Positions 45,328 to 54,778 are shown, numbered from the stretch's first letter. The stretch is 64,000 nt of DNA from Pseudomonas persica (GCF_900291015.1 NZ_OLKL01000011.1:62001-126000); one strand, 5' to 3'. Numbers and translations are program-made. Notes: generated by a model not told the origin, from the letters alone.

Positions 45328-45631
45328 GTATGACCTCGTTTTTTTTTGTTGTGAGGCGCGTGGCGCTCGACAGCAAAGCCCGGAGTCTATCCCCATTGAC
45401 CCCAGGCAGATCTAGGAAATGCACCTTGAAAGTGCACCATTTATTCAGAAACGAAAAAATATAGACAAGAAACGCTGATGTCAAAGGTCGAAAGTGAACG
45501 TTCGGTCACGATCTGGCTGCTGATTTCCGGCGCGGATCCGCGTACTAGAGGGGACGATTGCGGTGCGCTGGCTGCACTGTGGGAATTGTCCTAAAGTAAG
45601 CGCCGAGCTGTCCCCCGACCGGAGCCCCTGC
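45328..45631. other. glpF/ybaK divergent intergenic region, no gene seen
   Basis: 304 bases. The glpF-side half is AT-rich (ATTTATTCAGAAACGAAAAAATATAG), including a weak GlpR-like stretch near 45441-45460 and the symmetric GTGAACGTTCGGTCAC at 45494-45509. No coding frame. Confidence 0.5.
45343..45350 (-). promoter_or_regulatory. Crc/Hfq-type A-rich motif upstream of glpF
   Basis: AACAAAAA on the minus strand, within CACAACAAAAAAAAACGAGG, lies directly before the CGAGG ribosome site and fits AANAANAA, so glycerol uptake may be under catabolite control. Confidence 0.5.
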
Positions 45632-46102
45632 ATGACCCCCGCCCTAGACCTGTTGAAGAAGCACCGCGCCGAGCACCGTGTGCATAGTTACGAACATGAT
45701 CCCAAGTCGGCGTCATATGGCCTGGAAGCTGCGGAAAAGCTCGGTCTCGACCCACAGCAGGTGTTCAAGACCTTGCTGGCAAGCAGCGAGAAGGGTGAGT
45801 TGCTGGTGGCGGTGGTGCCTGTGGTGGGTACGCTGGACCTCAAGGCCCTGGCCCATGCTGCCGGGGTGAAAAAGTGCGAGATGGCCGACCCGGCGATGGC
45901 GCAGCGGGCTACAGGGTACCTGGTGGGAGGGATCAGTCCGCTGGGGCAGAAGAAGCGCCTGCGCACCTTTATCGATGACTCGGCACAGAACTTTGCAACC
46001 ATCCATGTCAGCGCCGGCCGGCGTGGGCTGGAGGTGGAGTTGGCGGCAGCGGTATTGGCCGAGCATACCCAGGGCAAGTTTGCCGGCATCGGCAGAGGCT
46101 GA
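45632..46102 (+). CDS. ybaK: Cys-tRNA(Pro) deacylase YbaK
   Basis: 156-residue trans-editing enzyme that hydrolyses Cys mischarged on tRNA-Pro. YbaK/EbsC fold: [19 protein letters not shown] with catalytic Lys near 46, [14 protein letters not shown] and [18 protein letters not shown]. The ATG with GGAG upstream gives the normal length. Single gene, convergent with the ABC ATPase. Confidence 0.93.
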   Translation: MTPALDLLKKHRAEHRVHSYEHDPKSASYGLEAAEKLGLDPQQVFKTLLASSEKGELLVAVVPVVGTLDLKALAHAAGVKKCEMADPAMAQRATGYLVGGISPLGQKKRLRTFIDDSAQNFATIHVSAGRRGLEVELAAAVLAEHTQGKFAGIGRG

Positions 46103-46140
46103 GCATATCGGGGCCGCAAAGCGGCCCCAGAGATCTGGCG

Positions 46141-47250
46141 TCAGGTCGCGGAACTGTACCGACGAACGCCGTTTTCCTGCCGCGCCAACTGTGCCGCCAC
46201 GCTGCCCGGCACCGGGAACAGCACCAGGTGATCGGCCTTTACCGCAATCCCTACATCCTCACCGACCTGATGGTCGTCATGGCTAGGGAAGATCGCCTCC
46301 AGCTGGCTGCCGGTCGGCAACTGCAGGCGGTACAGGGTCGATGCGCCGAGGAAGCTCTTGCCGACGATGTTCGCCTGCAGCGCGCTGCCCGGCGCGTGGA
46401 CGATATCGTCAGGGCGCAGCAGCACATCCACCGAGCTGCCCGGCGCCATGATGTAGGCACGGTTGCCGCGCAGTTCACCCACTTCGGTATTGACCGCCTC
46501 GTGGCTGCTCATCTGCCCACGGATGAAATACCCCTGGCCAATGAAGCTGGCCACGAACGGCGTCTGCGGTTCGTGGTAAAGGTTGTAGGGCGTGTCCCAT
46601 TGCTCCAGGCGGCCTTCCTTGAACACGCCGACCTGGTCGCTGACGGCAAAGGCTTCTTCCTGGTCATGGGTTACCAGGATGGCGCTGGTGCCACGGCTCT
46701 TGAGAATGTCGCGAACCTCATGGCTCAGGCGCCGGCGCAGCTCCACATCGAGGTTGGAAAATGGCTCGTCGAGCAGCAGCAGTTGCGGCTCCGGCGCCAG
46801 CGCACGGGCCAGGGCGACCCGCTGCTGTTGGCCGCCGGACAGTTCATGCGGGTAGCGTCCGCCCAGGCCGCCCAGCTTGACCAGTTCGAGCATCTCTTCG
46901 ATGACCTCGGCCTGGCGCGGGTGCTTGGCGATGCCGAAGGCAACGTTCTGCGCCACGGTCAGGTGCGGGAACAGCGCGTAGTCCTGGAACACCATGCCGA
47001 TGCGGCGTTTTTCCGGGGCCAGGGTGAAGCCGGCCCGGGAAATGACCTCGCCAGCCAGCTGGATCTCACCGTCGTGCACCGGCTCGAAACCGGCGATGGC
47101 GCGCAGGGTGGTGGTCTTGCCGCAACCGGATGAGCCCAGCAGGCAACCGATGTCGCCCGCGTTCAGGTGCAGATTGAGGTTCTGGACGATGCGCTGGTCG
47201 CCATAGCCGCAGGCCAGGTTGCGCAGGTTGAGCAGTAGGGGTTGACTCAT
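46141..47250 (-). CDS. FbpC-like ABC transporter ATPase (iron-type), orphan
   Basis: 369-residue ATPase. Walker [10 protein letters not shown] near 39-47, signature LSGGQQQR near 137, Walker [13 protein letters not shown], then a C-terminal TOBE-type regulatory domain ([41 protein letters not shown]). The CysA/FbpC/PotA-like group, closest in feel to ferric iron importers (FbpC/FutC). No permease or binding protein is adjacent, so the partner must be encoded elsewhere. Its ATG overlaps the argF stop by 4 bases (47247-47250), tying its translation to an arginine gene. Confidence 0.85.
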   Translation of the reverse strand: MSQPLLLNLRNLACGYGDQRIVQNLNLHLNAGDIGCLLGSSGCGKTTTLRAIAGFEPVHDGEIQLAGEVISRAGFTLAPEKRRIGMVFQDYALFPHLTVAQNVAFGIAKHPRQAEVIEEMLELVKLGGLGGRYPHELSGGQQQRVALARALAPEPQLLLLDEPFSNLDVELRRRLSHEVRDILKSRGTSAILVTHDQEEAFAVSDQVGVFKEGRLEQWDTPYNLYHEPQTPFVASFIGQGYFIRGQMSSHEAVNTEVGELRGNRAYIMAPGSSVDVLLRPDDIVHAPGSALQANIVGKSFLGASTLYRLQLPTGSQLEAIFPSHDDHQVGEDVGIAVKADHLVLFPVPGSVAAQLARQENGVRRYSSAT

Positions 47251-48167
47251 GCGTGGTGGTAAGCCGGTTCTACAAGGAATTCGAGAAGGGCCTTCTGTGC
47301 ATGCAGGCGGTTTTCAGCCTGGTCCCAGGCGACCGAACGTGGGTCGTCGAGCAGGTCATGGCTGATTTCCTCACCACGGTGGGCTGGCAGGCAGTGCATG
47401 AACAGGGCGTCGGGTGCCGCCAGGTCGAGCAGTTCGCGGGTGACCTGGTAAGGCGCGAAATGCGCCAGGCGCCGTGCAGTTTCCTCTTCCTGACCCATGG
47501 AAGTCCAGACATCCGTGGTCACCAGGTGGGCGCCGCGCACGGCTTCCTTCGGGTCGCGCACGATCTGCACGTGGTCACCGCCAATGGCCATGAAGCGTGG
47601 GTCCGGCTCGTAGCCTTCCGGGCAGGCGATGCGCAGCTGGAAGTCGAACTGCCTGGCCGCCTCGATGTACGAGTTGCACATGTTGAAGCCGTCACCGATC
47701 CAGGCCACGGTCTTGCCCTGGATCGAGCCGCGGTGTTCGAGGAAGGTCTGCATGTCGGCCAGCAGCTGGCACGGGTGCGACTCGTCGGACAGGGCGTTGA
47801 TCACCGGCACACGCGAGTTGGCGGCGAATTCGGTCAGGGTGCTGTGGGCGTGGGTACGGATCATCACCACGTCGAGCATGCTCGACAGCACGATGGCGCT
47901 GTCGCCGATCGGCTCGCCACGGCCCAGCTGGGTGTCGCGCGGGGAGAGGAAGATGGCCTGGCCGCCGAGCTGGATCATGCCGGCCTCGAACGACACGCGG
48001 GTACGGGTCGAGGACTTCTCGAAGATCATGCCCAGCACGCGGTTCTTCAGGGGCTCGAACAGCACGCTTCGCTTGCGCAGGTCCTTCAGCTCGATGCCGC
48101 GGCGGATCACACCGAGCAATTCGTCGGTGGTGAAGTCCAGCAGGGAGAGAAAGTGCCTAGCGCTCAT
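47247..48167 (-). CDS. argF: anabolic ornithine carbamoyltransferase
   Basis: 306-residue enzyme making citrulline from ornithine and carbamoyl phosphate. The carbamoyl phosphate site [10 protein letters not shown] is near 53-62, DEVLxMHCLP-equivalent [16 protein letters not shown] near 266, and the ornithine loop [11 protein letters not shown] near 224. Length matches ArgF rather than catabolic ArcB. Overlaps the downstream ATPase gene. An ArgR-type operator lies 105-145 bases upstream. Confidence 0.96.
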   Translation of the reverse strand: MSARHFLSLLDFTTDELLGVIRRGIELKDLRKRSVLFEPLKNRVLGMIFEKSSTRTRVSFEAGMIQLGGQAIFLSPRDTQLGRGEPIGDSAIVLSSMLDVVMIRTHAHSTLTEFAANSRVPVINALSDESHPCQLLADMQTFLEHRGSIQGKTVAWIGDGFNMCNSYIEAARQFDFQLRIACPEGYEPDPRFMAIGGDHVQIVRDPKEAVRGAHLVTTDVWTSMGQEEETARRLAHFAPYQVTRELLDLAAPDALFMHCLPAHRGEEISHDLLDDPRSVAWDQAENRLHAQKALLEFLVEPAYHHA

Positions 48168-48564
48168 GATTGACTACCTTATCTGCAACGGAATGCAGGT
48201 CGACCGTATGGTTTTTTTTGACAACGGGAGTGACCTGCGGCGTAAGCCGCACGGGGGCGGACGAAATAGGGAAAGGCGCAATACTATAAGTAAATGTCGC
48301 CTGAAGCCAAGAGGGGAAACAGCTGCCTAGTACCAAAGGGTGTTGCAAAGGGTGTCTTTACCCGACGGGCAGTGCTGTTTTTTATTTGCTACAGAGGTTG
48401 TACACGGCTTGCGGGCAATTTGGCAAATGGCTGTCGCAAATCGTGTGCCTGATGTCGGTGGATTCACGCCGCGAAGCGCGCTGGCCGGTGGTGGGAGCGG
48501 GGTGCATAGTCGATGTTCGACAACGCTTCACCATAACCTCCATGACAACAAGGCAGAGGCGGCC
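48168..48564. other. argF / molybdopterin oxidoreductase divergent region
   Basis: 397 bases. The argF-side part contains the ArgR-like direct repeat (48274-48310), a minus-strand -10-like TATAGT at 48284-48289, and a GCGGCGTAAGCCGC hairpin. The remainder shows no gene; the longer open frame running into the oxidoreductase from 48340 lacks family similarity before 48565. Confidence 0.55.
48274..48310 (+). promoter_or_regulatory. ArgR operator of argF
   Basis: TGTCGC-N8-AA at 48295-48310 is exact; a second half AGGCGC-N8-AA lies exactly 21 bases upstream (48274-48289), fitting the P. aeruginosa ArgR form (TGTCGCN8AAN5)2. It covers a possible -10 of argF. Confidence 0.6.
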
Positions 48565-50673
48565 ATGACCAAGACCCTGCATCACCGTGCCTGTCACCTG
48601 TGCGAAGCGATCTGTGGGCTGAATATCGAAATCAGCCATGACGACGACGGGCGGGCGCTGATCAGTTCGATCAAGGGCGACCCCCAGGACCCGTTCAGCC
48701 GCGGCCATGTCTGCCCAAAGGCCGTGGCCCTGCAGGACATCCAGAATGACCCCGACCGCCTGCGTCAACCGCACAAGCGGGTGGGCGAACACTGGCAGGC
48801 CATCGGCTGGGACGAAGCCTTTGCCTTGGCCGCCGACAGGCTGTGGGCGATCCAGCAGGCCCATGGGTGCAATGCCGTGGCGGTGTATCAAGGCAACCCG
48901 AGCGTGCACAACTACGGTTTGATGACCCACAGCAACTACTTCCTGGGCCTGCTGAAAACCCGCAACCGCTTCTCTGCCACCTCGGTGGACCAGTTGCCGC
49001 AGCACCTGGTCAGCCACCTGATGTACGGCCATGGTCTGCTGCTGCCGATCCCGGACATCGACCAGACCGGTTTCATGCTGATCCTCGGCGGCAATCCGCT
49101 GGCCTCCAATGGCAGCATCATGACCGTGCCGGACGTGGAAAAGCGCTTGAAAGCCCTGCGGGCCCGAGGCGGGCGCCTGGTAGTGGTGGACCCGCGGCGC
49201 AGCGAAACGGCGGCCATGGCCGACCGCCACCTGTTCATCCGCCCTGGAGGGGATGCGGCCTTGTTGTGTGGCTTGCTCAACACCCTGTTCGCTGAAGGCC
49301 TGGCGCGTGGCTCGCACTTGCCGGTCACCGGCCTGCAGCAGGTGCGCGAAGCGATCGCGCCGTTCAGCGCAGAGGCCATGAGCGCGCACTGTGGCATTGC
49401 CGCGACAGACATTCGCCAGCTGGCACGGGACTTCGCCGCGGCCGACAAGGCGGTGTGCTATGGCCGCATGGGGGTTTCGACCCAGGTCTTCGGCACCCTT
49501 TGCCACTGGCTGGTGCAACTGATCAACCTGGTCACCGGCAACCTTGACCGCGAAGGCGGTGCGTTGTGCACCGAGCCTGCTGTCGACCTGGTGGCGAGCA
49601 CCTCGGGTGGCCATTTCAACGCCTGGCAGAGCCGGGTGTCGGGGTTGCCCGAGTACGGCGGCGAACTACCCGTGGTGGCTTTGGCCGAGGAAGTGCTGAC
49701 ACCCGGAGAAGGGCAGGTGCGTGCTCTGGTGACGGTGGCCGGCAACCCGGTGCTGTCCACGCCCAACGGCCGCCAGCTGGATGTGGCGCTGGAGGGGTTG
49801 GAATTCATGCTCAGCATCGACCTCTACATCAACGAAACCACCCGCCATGCCGACCTGATCCTGCCCTCCACCTCGGCGCTGGAAAACGACCATTACGACA
49901 GCACGTTCAACTTGCTGGCCGTGCGCAACGTAACGCGCTTCAACCGGGCGATCCTGACCAAGCCTGAAGGGGCACTGCATGACTGGGAGATTTTCGTTGG
50001 GCTGGCACAAGCGTTCGCCAAGCGCGCCGGGCTGGAGTTGAAACCGACCTGGGCGCCAGCGCAGATGATCGACCTGGCTCTGCGCAAGGGGCGCTATGGC
50101 GAAGCGACGCCCTGGCAGTTGTCGCTGGCAGTGTTGGACGAGCACCCGCATGGCCTCGACCTGGGGCCATTGCGCGCCAACCTCGCTGCGCGGCTGACGA
50201 CTGCCAGCAAGGCGGTCGAAGCGGCGCCCCAGGTGCTGCTGGACGACCTGCTCCGGCTGGCGCAACAAGCCCCTCCGGCGCCGGGCGAACTGCTGTTGAT
50301 CGGCCGCCGCCATGTGCGCAGCAACAACTCGTGGATGCACAATTTCCATCGTCTGGTGAAAGGCAAGCCGCGACATCAGTTGTTGATGCACCCGCAGGAC
50401 CTGCAGCAGCGGCAGTTGCAGGACGGTCAGCGGGTTCGTATCCGCTCGCGTACCGGGGACCTTGAAGTCGAGGTACAGGCCTGCGAGGACATGATGCCGG
50501 GTGTGGTCAGCCTGCCCCATGGCTTCGGTCATTCTCGTCAGGGCGTGCGTATGCAGATCGCCCAGGCGCAACCAGGCGTGAGCGCCAACGACCTCACCGA
50601 TGAGCGCCTGCTTGACCGGGTTTCCGGCAATGCCGCCCTCAATGGCGTACCCGTGCAGGTAGAGGCCGCGTAA
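48565..50673 (+). CDS. molybdopterin oxidoreductase family protein
   Basis: 702-residue cytoplasmic Mo-bis-MGD enzyme (no twin-arginine signal). An N-terminal 4Fe-4S motif is formed by Cys10, Cys13, Cys17 and Cys50 (CHLCEAIC ... GHVCPKA). Molybdopterin domains follow (LILGGNPLASNGS, VVVDPRRSETAAMADRHLFIRPGGDAALL), then a C-terminal dinucleotide-binding barrel (GRRHVRSNNSWMHN, VSLPHGFGHSRQG). In the segment where nitrate reductases and formate dehydrogenases place the Mo-ligand Cys/Sec, this protein reads TSVDQLPQHLVSHLM with no Cys. The substrate is unknown. Translation start ATG chosen after GCAGAGGCGG. Single gene. Confidence 0.88.
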   Translation: MTKTLHHRACHLCEAICGLNIEISHDDDGRALISSIKGDPQDPFSRGHVCPKAVALQDIQNDPDRLRQPHKRVGEHWQAIGWDEAFALAADRLWAIQQAHGCNAVAVYQGNPSVHNYGLMTHSNYFLGLLKTRNRFSATSVDQLPQHLVSHLMYGHGLLLPIPDIDQTGFMLILGGNPLASNGSIMTVPDVEKRLKALRARGGRLVVVDPRRSETAAMADRHLFIRPGGDAALLCGLLNTLFAEGLARGSHLPVTGLQQVREAIAPFSAEAMSAHCGIAATDIRQLARDFAAADKAVCYGRMGVSTQVFGTLCHWLVQLINLVTGNLDREGGALCTEPAVDLVASTSGGHFNAWQSRVSGLPEYGGELPVVALAEEVLTPGEGQVRALVTVAGNPVLSTPNGRQLDVALEGLEFMLSIDLYINETTRHADLILPSTSALENDHYDSTFNLLAVRNVTRFNRAILTKPEGALHDWEIFVGLAQAFAKRAGLELKPTWAPAQMIDLALRKGRYGEATPWQLSLAVLDEHPHGLDLGPLRANLAARLTTASKAVEAAPQVLLDDLLRLAQQAPPAPGELLLIGRRHVRSNNSWMHNFHRLVKGKPRHQLLMHPQDLQQRQLQDGQRVRIRSRTGDLEVEVQACEDMMPGVVSLPHGFGHSRQGVRMQIAQAQPGVSANDLTDERLLDRVSGNAALNGVPVQVEAA

Positions 50674-50764
50674 GGAACGGTAAGGCCGAGCATGCTGCTC
50701 GGCTTTCCGTTACAATGCGTCACCGTGCCGACGACCGTGTCGGAAAGTTCAGCCGAGGTGCTAC

Positions 50765-51100
50765 ATGGATATCATCGAAACGATCAAAGAGCAGATTGCC
50801 AACAACACCATTCTGCTTTACATGAAAGGCTCGCCGAATGCCCCGCAGTGTGGCTTCTCTGCGCGTGCATCGCAGGCCGTGATGGGTTGTGGCGAGAAAT
50901 TCGCCTACGTCGACATCCTGCAGAACCCGGAAATCCGCGCGAACCTGCCAAAATACGCCAACTGGCCGACCTTCCCGCAGCTGTGGGTAGCCGGTGAGCT
51001 GGTCGGTGGCAGCGACATCATGCTGGAAATGTTCGAGAAGGGCGAGTTGCAAACCCTGATCAAGGAAGCGGCTGCCAAGGCCAAGGCTGCCGAGGCCTGA
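50765..51100 (+). CDS. grxD: monothiol glutaredoxin GrxD (Grx4)
   Basis: 111-residue glutaredoxin with the CGFS active site (Cys29 in PQCGFSARA), WPTFPQLWVAGELVGGSDI and the GSH-binding TFPQ motif. CGFS enzymes carry and transfer 2Fe-2S clusters and partner BolA-type proteins. It sits beside bfr and bfd, an iron-handling group, and is followed by a shared bidirectional terminator. Confidence 0.96.
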   Translation: MDIIETIKEQIANNTILLYMKGSPNAPQCGFSARASQAVMGCGEKFAYVDILQNPEIRANLPKYANWPTFPQLWVAGELVGGSDIMLEMFEKGELQTLIKEAAAKAKAAEA

Positions 51101-51114
51101 TTTTCCGGCAAGTA

Positions 51115-51144
51115 TAAAAAAACCCGCTGATCGCGGGTTTTTTT
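51115..51144. terminator. bidirectional terminator grxD / bfr
   Basis: A-tract, AACCCGC-TGATC-GCGGGTT stem, T-tract; usable on both strands. grxD ends on the left and bfr at 51158 on the right. Confidence 0.9.
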
Positions 51145-51157
51145 ACGGGGCAAATAT

Positions 51158-51631
51158 CTATTCTTCGCCCATCTGCGACTGCAGGTAGTTCTCGATACCG
51201 ATCTTGTCGATCAGCCCCAGCTGGGTTTCCAGCCAGTCGATGTGTTCTTCCTCGGACTCGAGGATATCTTCGAGCATGTCGCGCGAGCCGAAGTCGCCAG
51301 CGGTTTCGCAATGGGCGATGGCTGCTTTCAGGTCGACCAGGCCCTTCTGTTCGATCTTCAGGTCGCATTCGAGCATCTCTTTGGTGTGCTCGCCAATCAG
51401 CAGCTTGCCCAGGTCCTGGACGTTGGGGATGCCTTCGAGGAAGAGAATACGCTTGATCAGTTTGTCAGCGTGCTTCATCTCGTCGATGGATTCCTTGTAC
51501 TCGTGCTTGCCGAGTTTGTTCAGGCCCCAATCTTCGTACATGCGTGCGTGCAGGAAGTACTGGTTGATTGCGACCAGCTCGTTTCCGAGGATCTTGTTGA
51601 GATGCTGGATGACGCTTACGTCGCCTTTCAT
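51158..51631 (-). CDS. bfr: bacterioferritin
   Basis: 157-residue four-helix iron-storage protein forming 24-mers. Diiron ligands Glu18, Glu51 and His54 (EMKHADK), heme ligand Met52, and helix [18 protein letters not shown]. Length is normal. It is paired with bfd, divided by a terminator; a weak Fur-like sequence lies about 100 bases upstream. Confidence 0.96.
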   Translation of the reverse strand: MKGDVSVIQHLNKILGNELVAINQYFLHARMYEDWGLNKLGKHEYKESIDEMKHADKLIKRILFLEGIPNVQDLGKLLIGEHTKEMLECDLKIEQKGLVDLKAAIAHCETAGDFGSRDMLEDILESEEEHIDWLETQLGLIDKIGIENYLQSQMGEE

Positions 51632-51732
51632 GCCGGGTTCCTGCCCTGTAGAAGTGTGCCAATGCAGGGAAGTTTGAGCCCGATACTTAGGTGTGTCAAA
51701 CCTAAGTTCTTGAATAATAAGTGAAAATTAAT

Positions 51733-51751
51733 GGAAATAAGAATGTTTGTG
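51733..51751. promoter_or_regulatory. weak Fur-like site upstream of bfr
   Basis: GGAAATAAGAATGTTTGTG matches the 19-base Fur consensus at 11 positions and parallels the better bfd site. It sits about 100 bases before the bfr start. Confidence 0.35.
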
Positions 51752-51789
51752 AACCGCGTTGGAGCGCTAACTTATTGAATTGCGGGCAT

Positions 51790-51815
51790 AAAAAAACCGG
51801 ACGCAAGGTCCGGTT
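51790..51815 (-). terminator. terminator of bfd
   Basis: ACCGGAC-GCAAG-GTCCGGT stem with an A-tract on the plus strand, that is a T-tract for minus-strand transcripts, just after the bfd stop. Confidence 0.85.
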
Positions 51816-51831
51816 CTTCGAATTCTGGGTT

Positions 51832-52050
51832 TCAGGCTGCGGTAAATTCCACAGGGTAGGGCAGGGCTGCCTGGCTGACCTGAAGCTCGGTCAGGGTCTC
51901 GCGGACCACCTGCTTGGCCACGCAGGCACATTTGCCACACTGGCTGGCGACGTTGGTCGCGGCTCGCACTTCCTTGTAGCTGCAGCATCCTTCATAGATC
52001 GCATCGCGGATCTGTCCGTCGGTAATGCCGACACAAAGACACACATACAT
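51832..52050 (-). CDS. bfd: bacterioferritin-associated ferredoxin Bfd
   Basis: 72-residue 2Fe-2S protein that reduces bacterioferritin cores to release iron. Cluster ligands Cys4, Cys6, Cys38 and Cys41 (CLC ... CGKC) match the P. aeruginosa Bfd spacing. It is expressed under iron starvation in the genus, consistent with the Fur site 45 bases upstream. Confidence 0.95.
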   Translation of the reverse strand: MYVCLCVGITDGQIRDAIYEGCCSYKEVRAATNVASQCGKCACVAKQVVRETLTELQVSQAALPYPVEFTAA

Positions 52051-52094
52051 AAAGGCTGACCATCGTTGGTGGGCTCGATGGGTTGGAGCTTAAT

Positions 52095-52113
52095 GGTAAT
52101 GAGAATGCTTGTC
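52095..52113. promoter_or_regulatory. Fur box upstream of bfd
   Basis: GGTAATGAGAATGCTTGTC matches the 19-base Fur consensus GATAATGATAATCATTATC at 14 positions and lies 45 bases upstream of the bfd start. Confidence 0.75.
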
Positions 52114-52274
52114 AAAGGGGTTTCTGGAAGGGCCGTGCTTGAGCGACCGGCGGTTGCTTTGTCGTTGGAGTCGGCCTGTCATCAGAAGCCGTGTATGATG
52201 GTCGGCCTTTGTTGGTTGTCGGGCAAGCCCGTCTGGCCCGGCAAACGGTTTTTCACCCTCATCAGGAGATTACA

Positions 52275-52877
52275 ATGAGCGTACTCGTTGGTAAGAAAGC
52301 CCCCGATTTCACCGTTCCGGCCGTGCTGGGCAATGGCGAGATCGTCGACAGCTTCAACCTGGCTTCGGCCATCAAGGGCAAGTACGGCCTGGTGTTCTTC
52401 TACCCGCTGGACTTCACCTTCGTCTGCCCGTCCGAGCTGATCGCCCTGGACAACCGCATTCCTGACTTCCAGGCGCGCAACGTGGAAGTGATCGGCGTGT
52501 CGATCGACTCGCACTTCACCCACAACGCCTGGCGTAACACCCCGGTCAACAACGGCGGTATCGGCCAGGTCAAGTACACCCTGGCTGCCGACATGACCCA
52601 CGAAATCTGCAAGGCCTACGACGTCGAGTCCGAAGGCGGCGTGGCCTTCCGTGGCGCCTTCCTGATCGACACCAACGGTGTTGTCCGTTCGCAGATCGTC
52701 AACGACCTGCCACTGGGCCGCAACATGGACGAGCTGCTGCGCCTGGTCGACGCCCTGCAGTTCCACGAAGAGCACGGTGAAGTCTGCCCTGCCAACTGGA
52801 AAAAAGGCGACAAAGGCATGAACGCTTCGCCAGAAGGTGTTGCTGCCTACCTGAGCGAGAACGCCGGCAAGCTGTAA
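52275..52877 (+). CDS. 2-Cys peroxiredoxin (AhpC/TSA family)
   Basis: 200-residue typical 2-Cys peroxiredoxin reducing hydrogen peroxide and organic peroxides. Peroxidatic Cys51 in FTFVCPSEL, resolving Cys in HGEVCPANW near 172, and the GGIGQ and C-terminal YF-like segments of the robust-sensitive class. An AGGAGA ribosome site directly precedes the ATG. Monocistronic, with terminator. Confidence 0.95.
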   Translation: MSVLVGKKAPDFTVPAVLGNGEIVDSFNLASAIKGKYGLVFFYPLDFTFVCPSELIALDNRIPDFQARNVEVIGVSIDSHFTHNAWRNTPVNNGGIGQVKYTLAADMTHEICKAYDVESEGGVAFRGAFLIDTNGVVRSQIVNDLPLGRNMDELLRLVDALQFHEEHGEVCPANWKKGDKGMNASPEGVAAYLSENAGKL

Positions 52878-52890
52878 TTGCTGCGTGCAC

Positions 52891-52921
52891 AAAAAAACCG
52901 GCCCTGGTGGCCGGTTTTTTT
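52891..52921 (+). terminator. terminator of the peroxiredoxin gene
   Basis: CCGGCC-CTGGT-GGCCGG stem with an A-tract before and a T-tract after; 14 bases beyond the stop. Confidence 0.9.
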
Positions 52922-52931
52922 GTGCCTGGCT

Positions 52932-53055
52932 TCTGGGAGCGCTTCGCGCTCCTTTCGCGACACAAGGCCGCTCCCACAGGTACAGCGCCGCCCGTGAATG
53001 GGGCGCTGTGGGAGCGGCCTTGTGTCGCGAAAGGGCCGCGAAGCGGCCCCAGACT
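52932..53055. repeat. inverted repeat between peroxiredoxin and rnt
   Basis: Arms 52952-52979 and 53006-53033 are exact 28-base reverse complements (CTTTCGCGACACAAGGCC...CAG), the same REP subclass as at 23762-23835. Flanking GGAGCGCTTCGCGCTCC and GGGCCGCGAAGCGGCCC add small hairpins. Confidence 0.9.
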
Positions 53056-53060
53056 TCAAC

Positions 53061-53735
53061 TCAGTCGTTGAAATCGCGCCAGCCGCCCATCTCTTTCCAG
53101 CGGTTGACGATGCCGCAGAACAGCTCGGCCGTCTTCTCGGTGTCGTAACGCGCCGAGTGCGCCTCACGCCCGTCGAAGTCGATGTCGGCGCTCTGGCAGG
53201 CCCGCGCCAGCACGGTCTGGCCATAGGCCAGGCCCGCCAGGGTCGCGGTGTCGAAGCTGGAGAACGGGTGGAACGGGTTGCGCTTCAGGTCATTGCGCGT
53301 CACTGCCGCATTGAGGAAGCCCAGGTCGAAGCTGCTGTTGTGGCCGACCAGGATCGCCCGCTTGCAGCCATTGGCCTTGAGCGCCTTGCGTACGCCACGG
53401 AAGATGTCGGTCAGCGCGCTTTCCTCGCTTACCGCCATGCGCAGTGGGTGATCCAGCTTGATCCCGGTGAACTCCAGCGCGGCCGGCTCGATGTTGGCGC
53501 CTTCGAACGGCTCCACCCGGTGGAAGTACGTGTGCTCGGGGAACAGGAAGCCCTTTTCGTCCATGCCGATGGTGACCGCGGCAATTTCCAGCAGGGCATC
53601 GGTGGCGCTGTTGAAACCACCGGTCTCGACATCCACCACCACCGGCAGGTAGCCGCGGAAGCGCTCGGCCATCGGGTGGCGCGAGCTGCCGCTGCCCTGG
53701 GGGGCGAGGTCGTCTTCGTAGAGGTCTTCGCTCAC
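53061..53735 (-). CDS. rnt: ribonuclease T
   Basis: 224-residue DEDD exoribonuclease for tRNA end maturation. First ligand pair Asp35/Glu37 ([11 protein letters not shown]), [12 protein letters not shown] carries the second Asp, and [14 protein letters not shown] the final His/Asp. GTG start chosen because it overlaps the pyrC stop as GTGA and gives the family N-terminus. Downstream member of pyrC-rnt. Confidence 0.95.
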   Translation of the reverse strand: MSEDLYEDDLAPQGSGSSRHPMAERFRGYLPVVVDVETGGFNSATDALLEIAAVTIGMDEKGFLFPEHTYFHRVEPFEGANIEPAALEFTGIKLDHPLRMAVSEESALTDIFRGVRKALKANGCKRAILVGHNSSFDLGFLNAAVTRNDLKRNPFHPFSSFDTATLAGLAYGQTVLARACQSADIDFDGREAHSARYDTEKTAELFCGIVNRWKEMGGWRDFND

Positions 53736-54778
53736 GCGTTTTCCTCCAGCAGGCGCCAGCGCAGTTTTTCGCCGGCGCGCAGCGGGACCACGGTCTGCTC
53801 GCCAAACGGCAGGCTGTCCGGGGCGGTCCATTCTTCGCGGACCAGGGTAATGGTGTCGGTGTTCGCCGGCAGGCCATAGAAGGCCGGGCCGTGCAGGCTG
53901 GCGAAGCCTTCCAGCTTGTCCAGCGCGTTACGCTGTTCGAATGCTTCGGCGTACATCTCGATGGCCGCGTAGGCGGTGTAGCAACCGGCGCAACCGCAGG
54001 CAGCTTCCTTGGCGTGACGGGCGTGAGGGGCGGAGTCGGTACCCAGGAAGAACTTCGGGTTGCCGCTGGTGGCCGCGTCCAGCAGCGCCACCTGGTGGGT
54101 ATTGCGCTTGAGGATCGGCAGGCAGTAGAAGTGCGGGCGAATGCCGCCAACCAGCATGTGGTTGCGGTTGTACAGCAGGTGCTGGGCAGTGATAGTCGCG
54201 CCAACGTTGAGCGGGGCCTCGCTGACGAACTGCGCGGCATCGCTGGTGGTGATGTGCTCGAACACCACTTTCAGCGTCGGGAAGCGCTCGACCACACGGC
54301 GCATGTGCTCGTCGATGAAGCGTTTCTCGCGGTCGAACACGTCGATCTCGCTGCGGGTGACTTCGCCATGCACCAGTAGCGGCATGCCAACTTCCGCCAG
54401 CGCTTCGATGGCCGGGAAGATGTTGTCGATGCTGGTCACGCCCGAGTCGGAGTTGGTAGTGGCACCGGCCGGGTACAGCTTGGCGGCGTACACGACGCCG
54501 CTGGCCTTGGCCGCGTGGATGTCCTCGGGGCTGGTGCGGTCGGTGAGGTAAAGCACCATCAGCGGCTCGAAGCGGCTGCCGACCGGGCGGGCTGCCAGGA
54601 TGCGTTCACGGTAGGCGCCAGCCTCGTCGGCATTGCGCACCGGTGGAACCAGGTTGGGCATGATGATGGCACGGGCGAAAGTACGCGCCACGTCGCCAAC
54701 GGTGTGGGGCAGGACGGCACCATCGCGCAGATGGATGTGCCAGTCGTCGGGACGCAGGAGGGTCAGGCGATCGGACAT
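53732..54778 (-). CDS. pyrC: dihydroorotase PyrC
   Basis: 348-residue enzyme of pyrimidine synthesis that closes carbamoyl aspartate to dihydroorotate. Zinc ligands His14 and His16 (WHIHLRDG), the carbamylated Lys in [13 protein letters not shown] near 100, and [14 protein letters not shown] near 246. Class II (E. coli-like) length. Overlaps rnt by 4 bases. Divergent from motY. Confidence 0.97.
   Translation of the reverse strand: MSDRLTLLRPDDWHIHLRDGAVLPHTVGDVARTFARAIIMPNLVPPVRNADEAGAYRERILAARPVGSRFEPLMVLYLTDRTSPEDIHAAKASGVVYAAKLYPAGATTNSDSGVTSIDNIFPAIEALAEVGMPLLVHGEVTRSEIDVFDREKRFIDEHMRRVVERFPTLKVVFEHITTSDAAQFVSEAPLNVGATITAQHLLYNRNHMLVGGIRPHFYCLPILKRNTHQVALLDAATSGNPKFFLGTDSAPHARHAKEAACGCAGCYTAYAAIEMYAEAFEQRNALDKLEGFASLHGPAFYGLPANTDTITLVREEWTAPDSLPFGEQTVVPLRAGEKLRWRLLEENA

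Noticed and set aside
46141..47250. Naming the orphan ATPase fbpC or potA
   Set aside because: Sequence motifs are shared by several importer classes and no partner genes are present, so a symbol would overstate the evidence.
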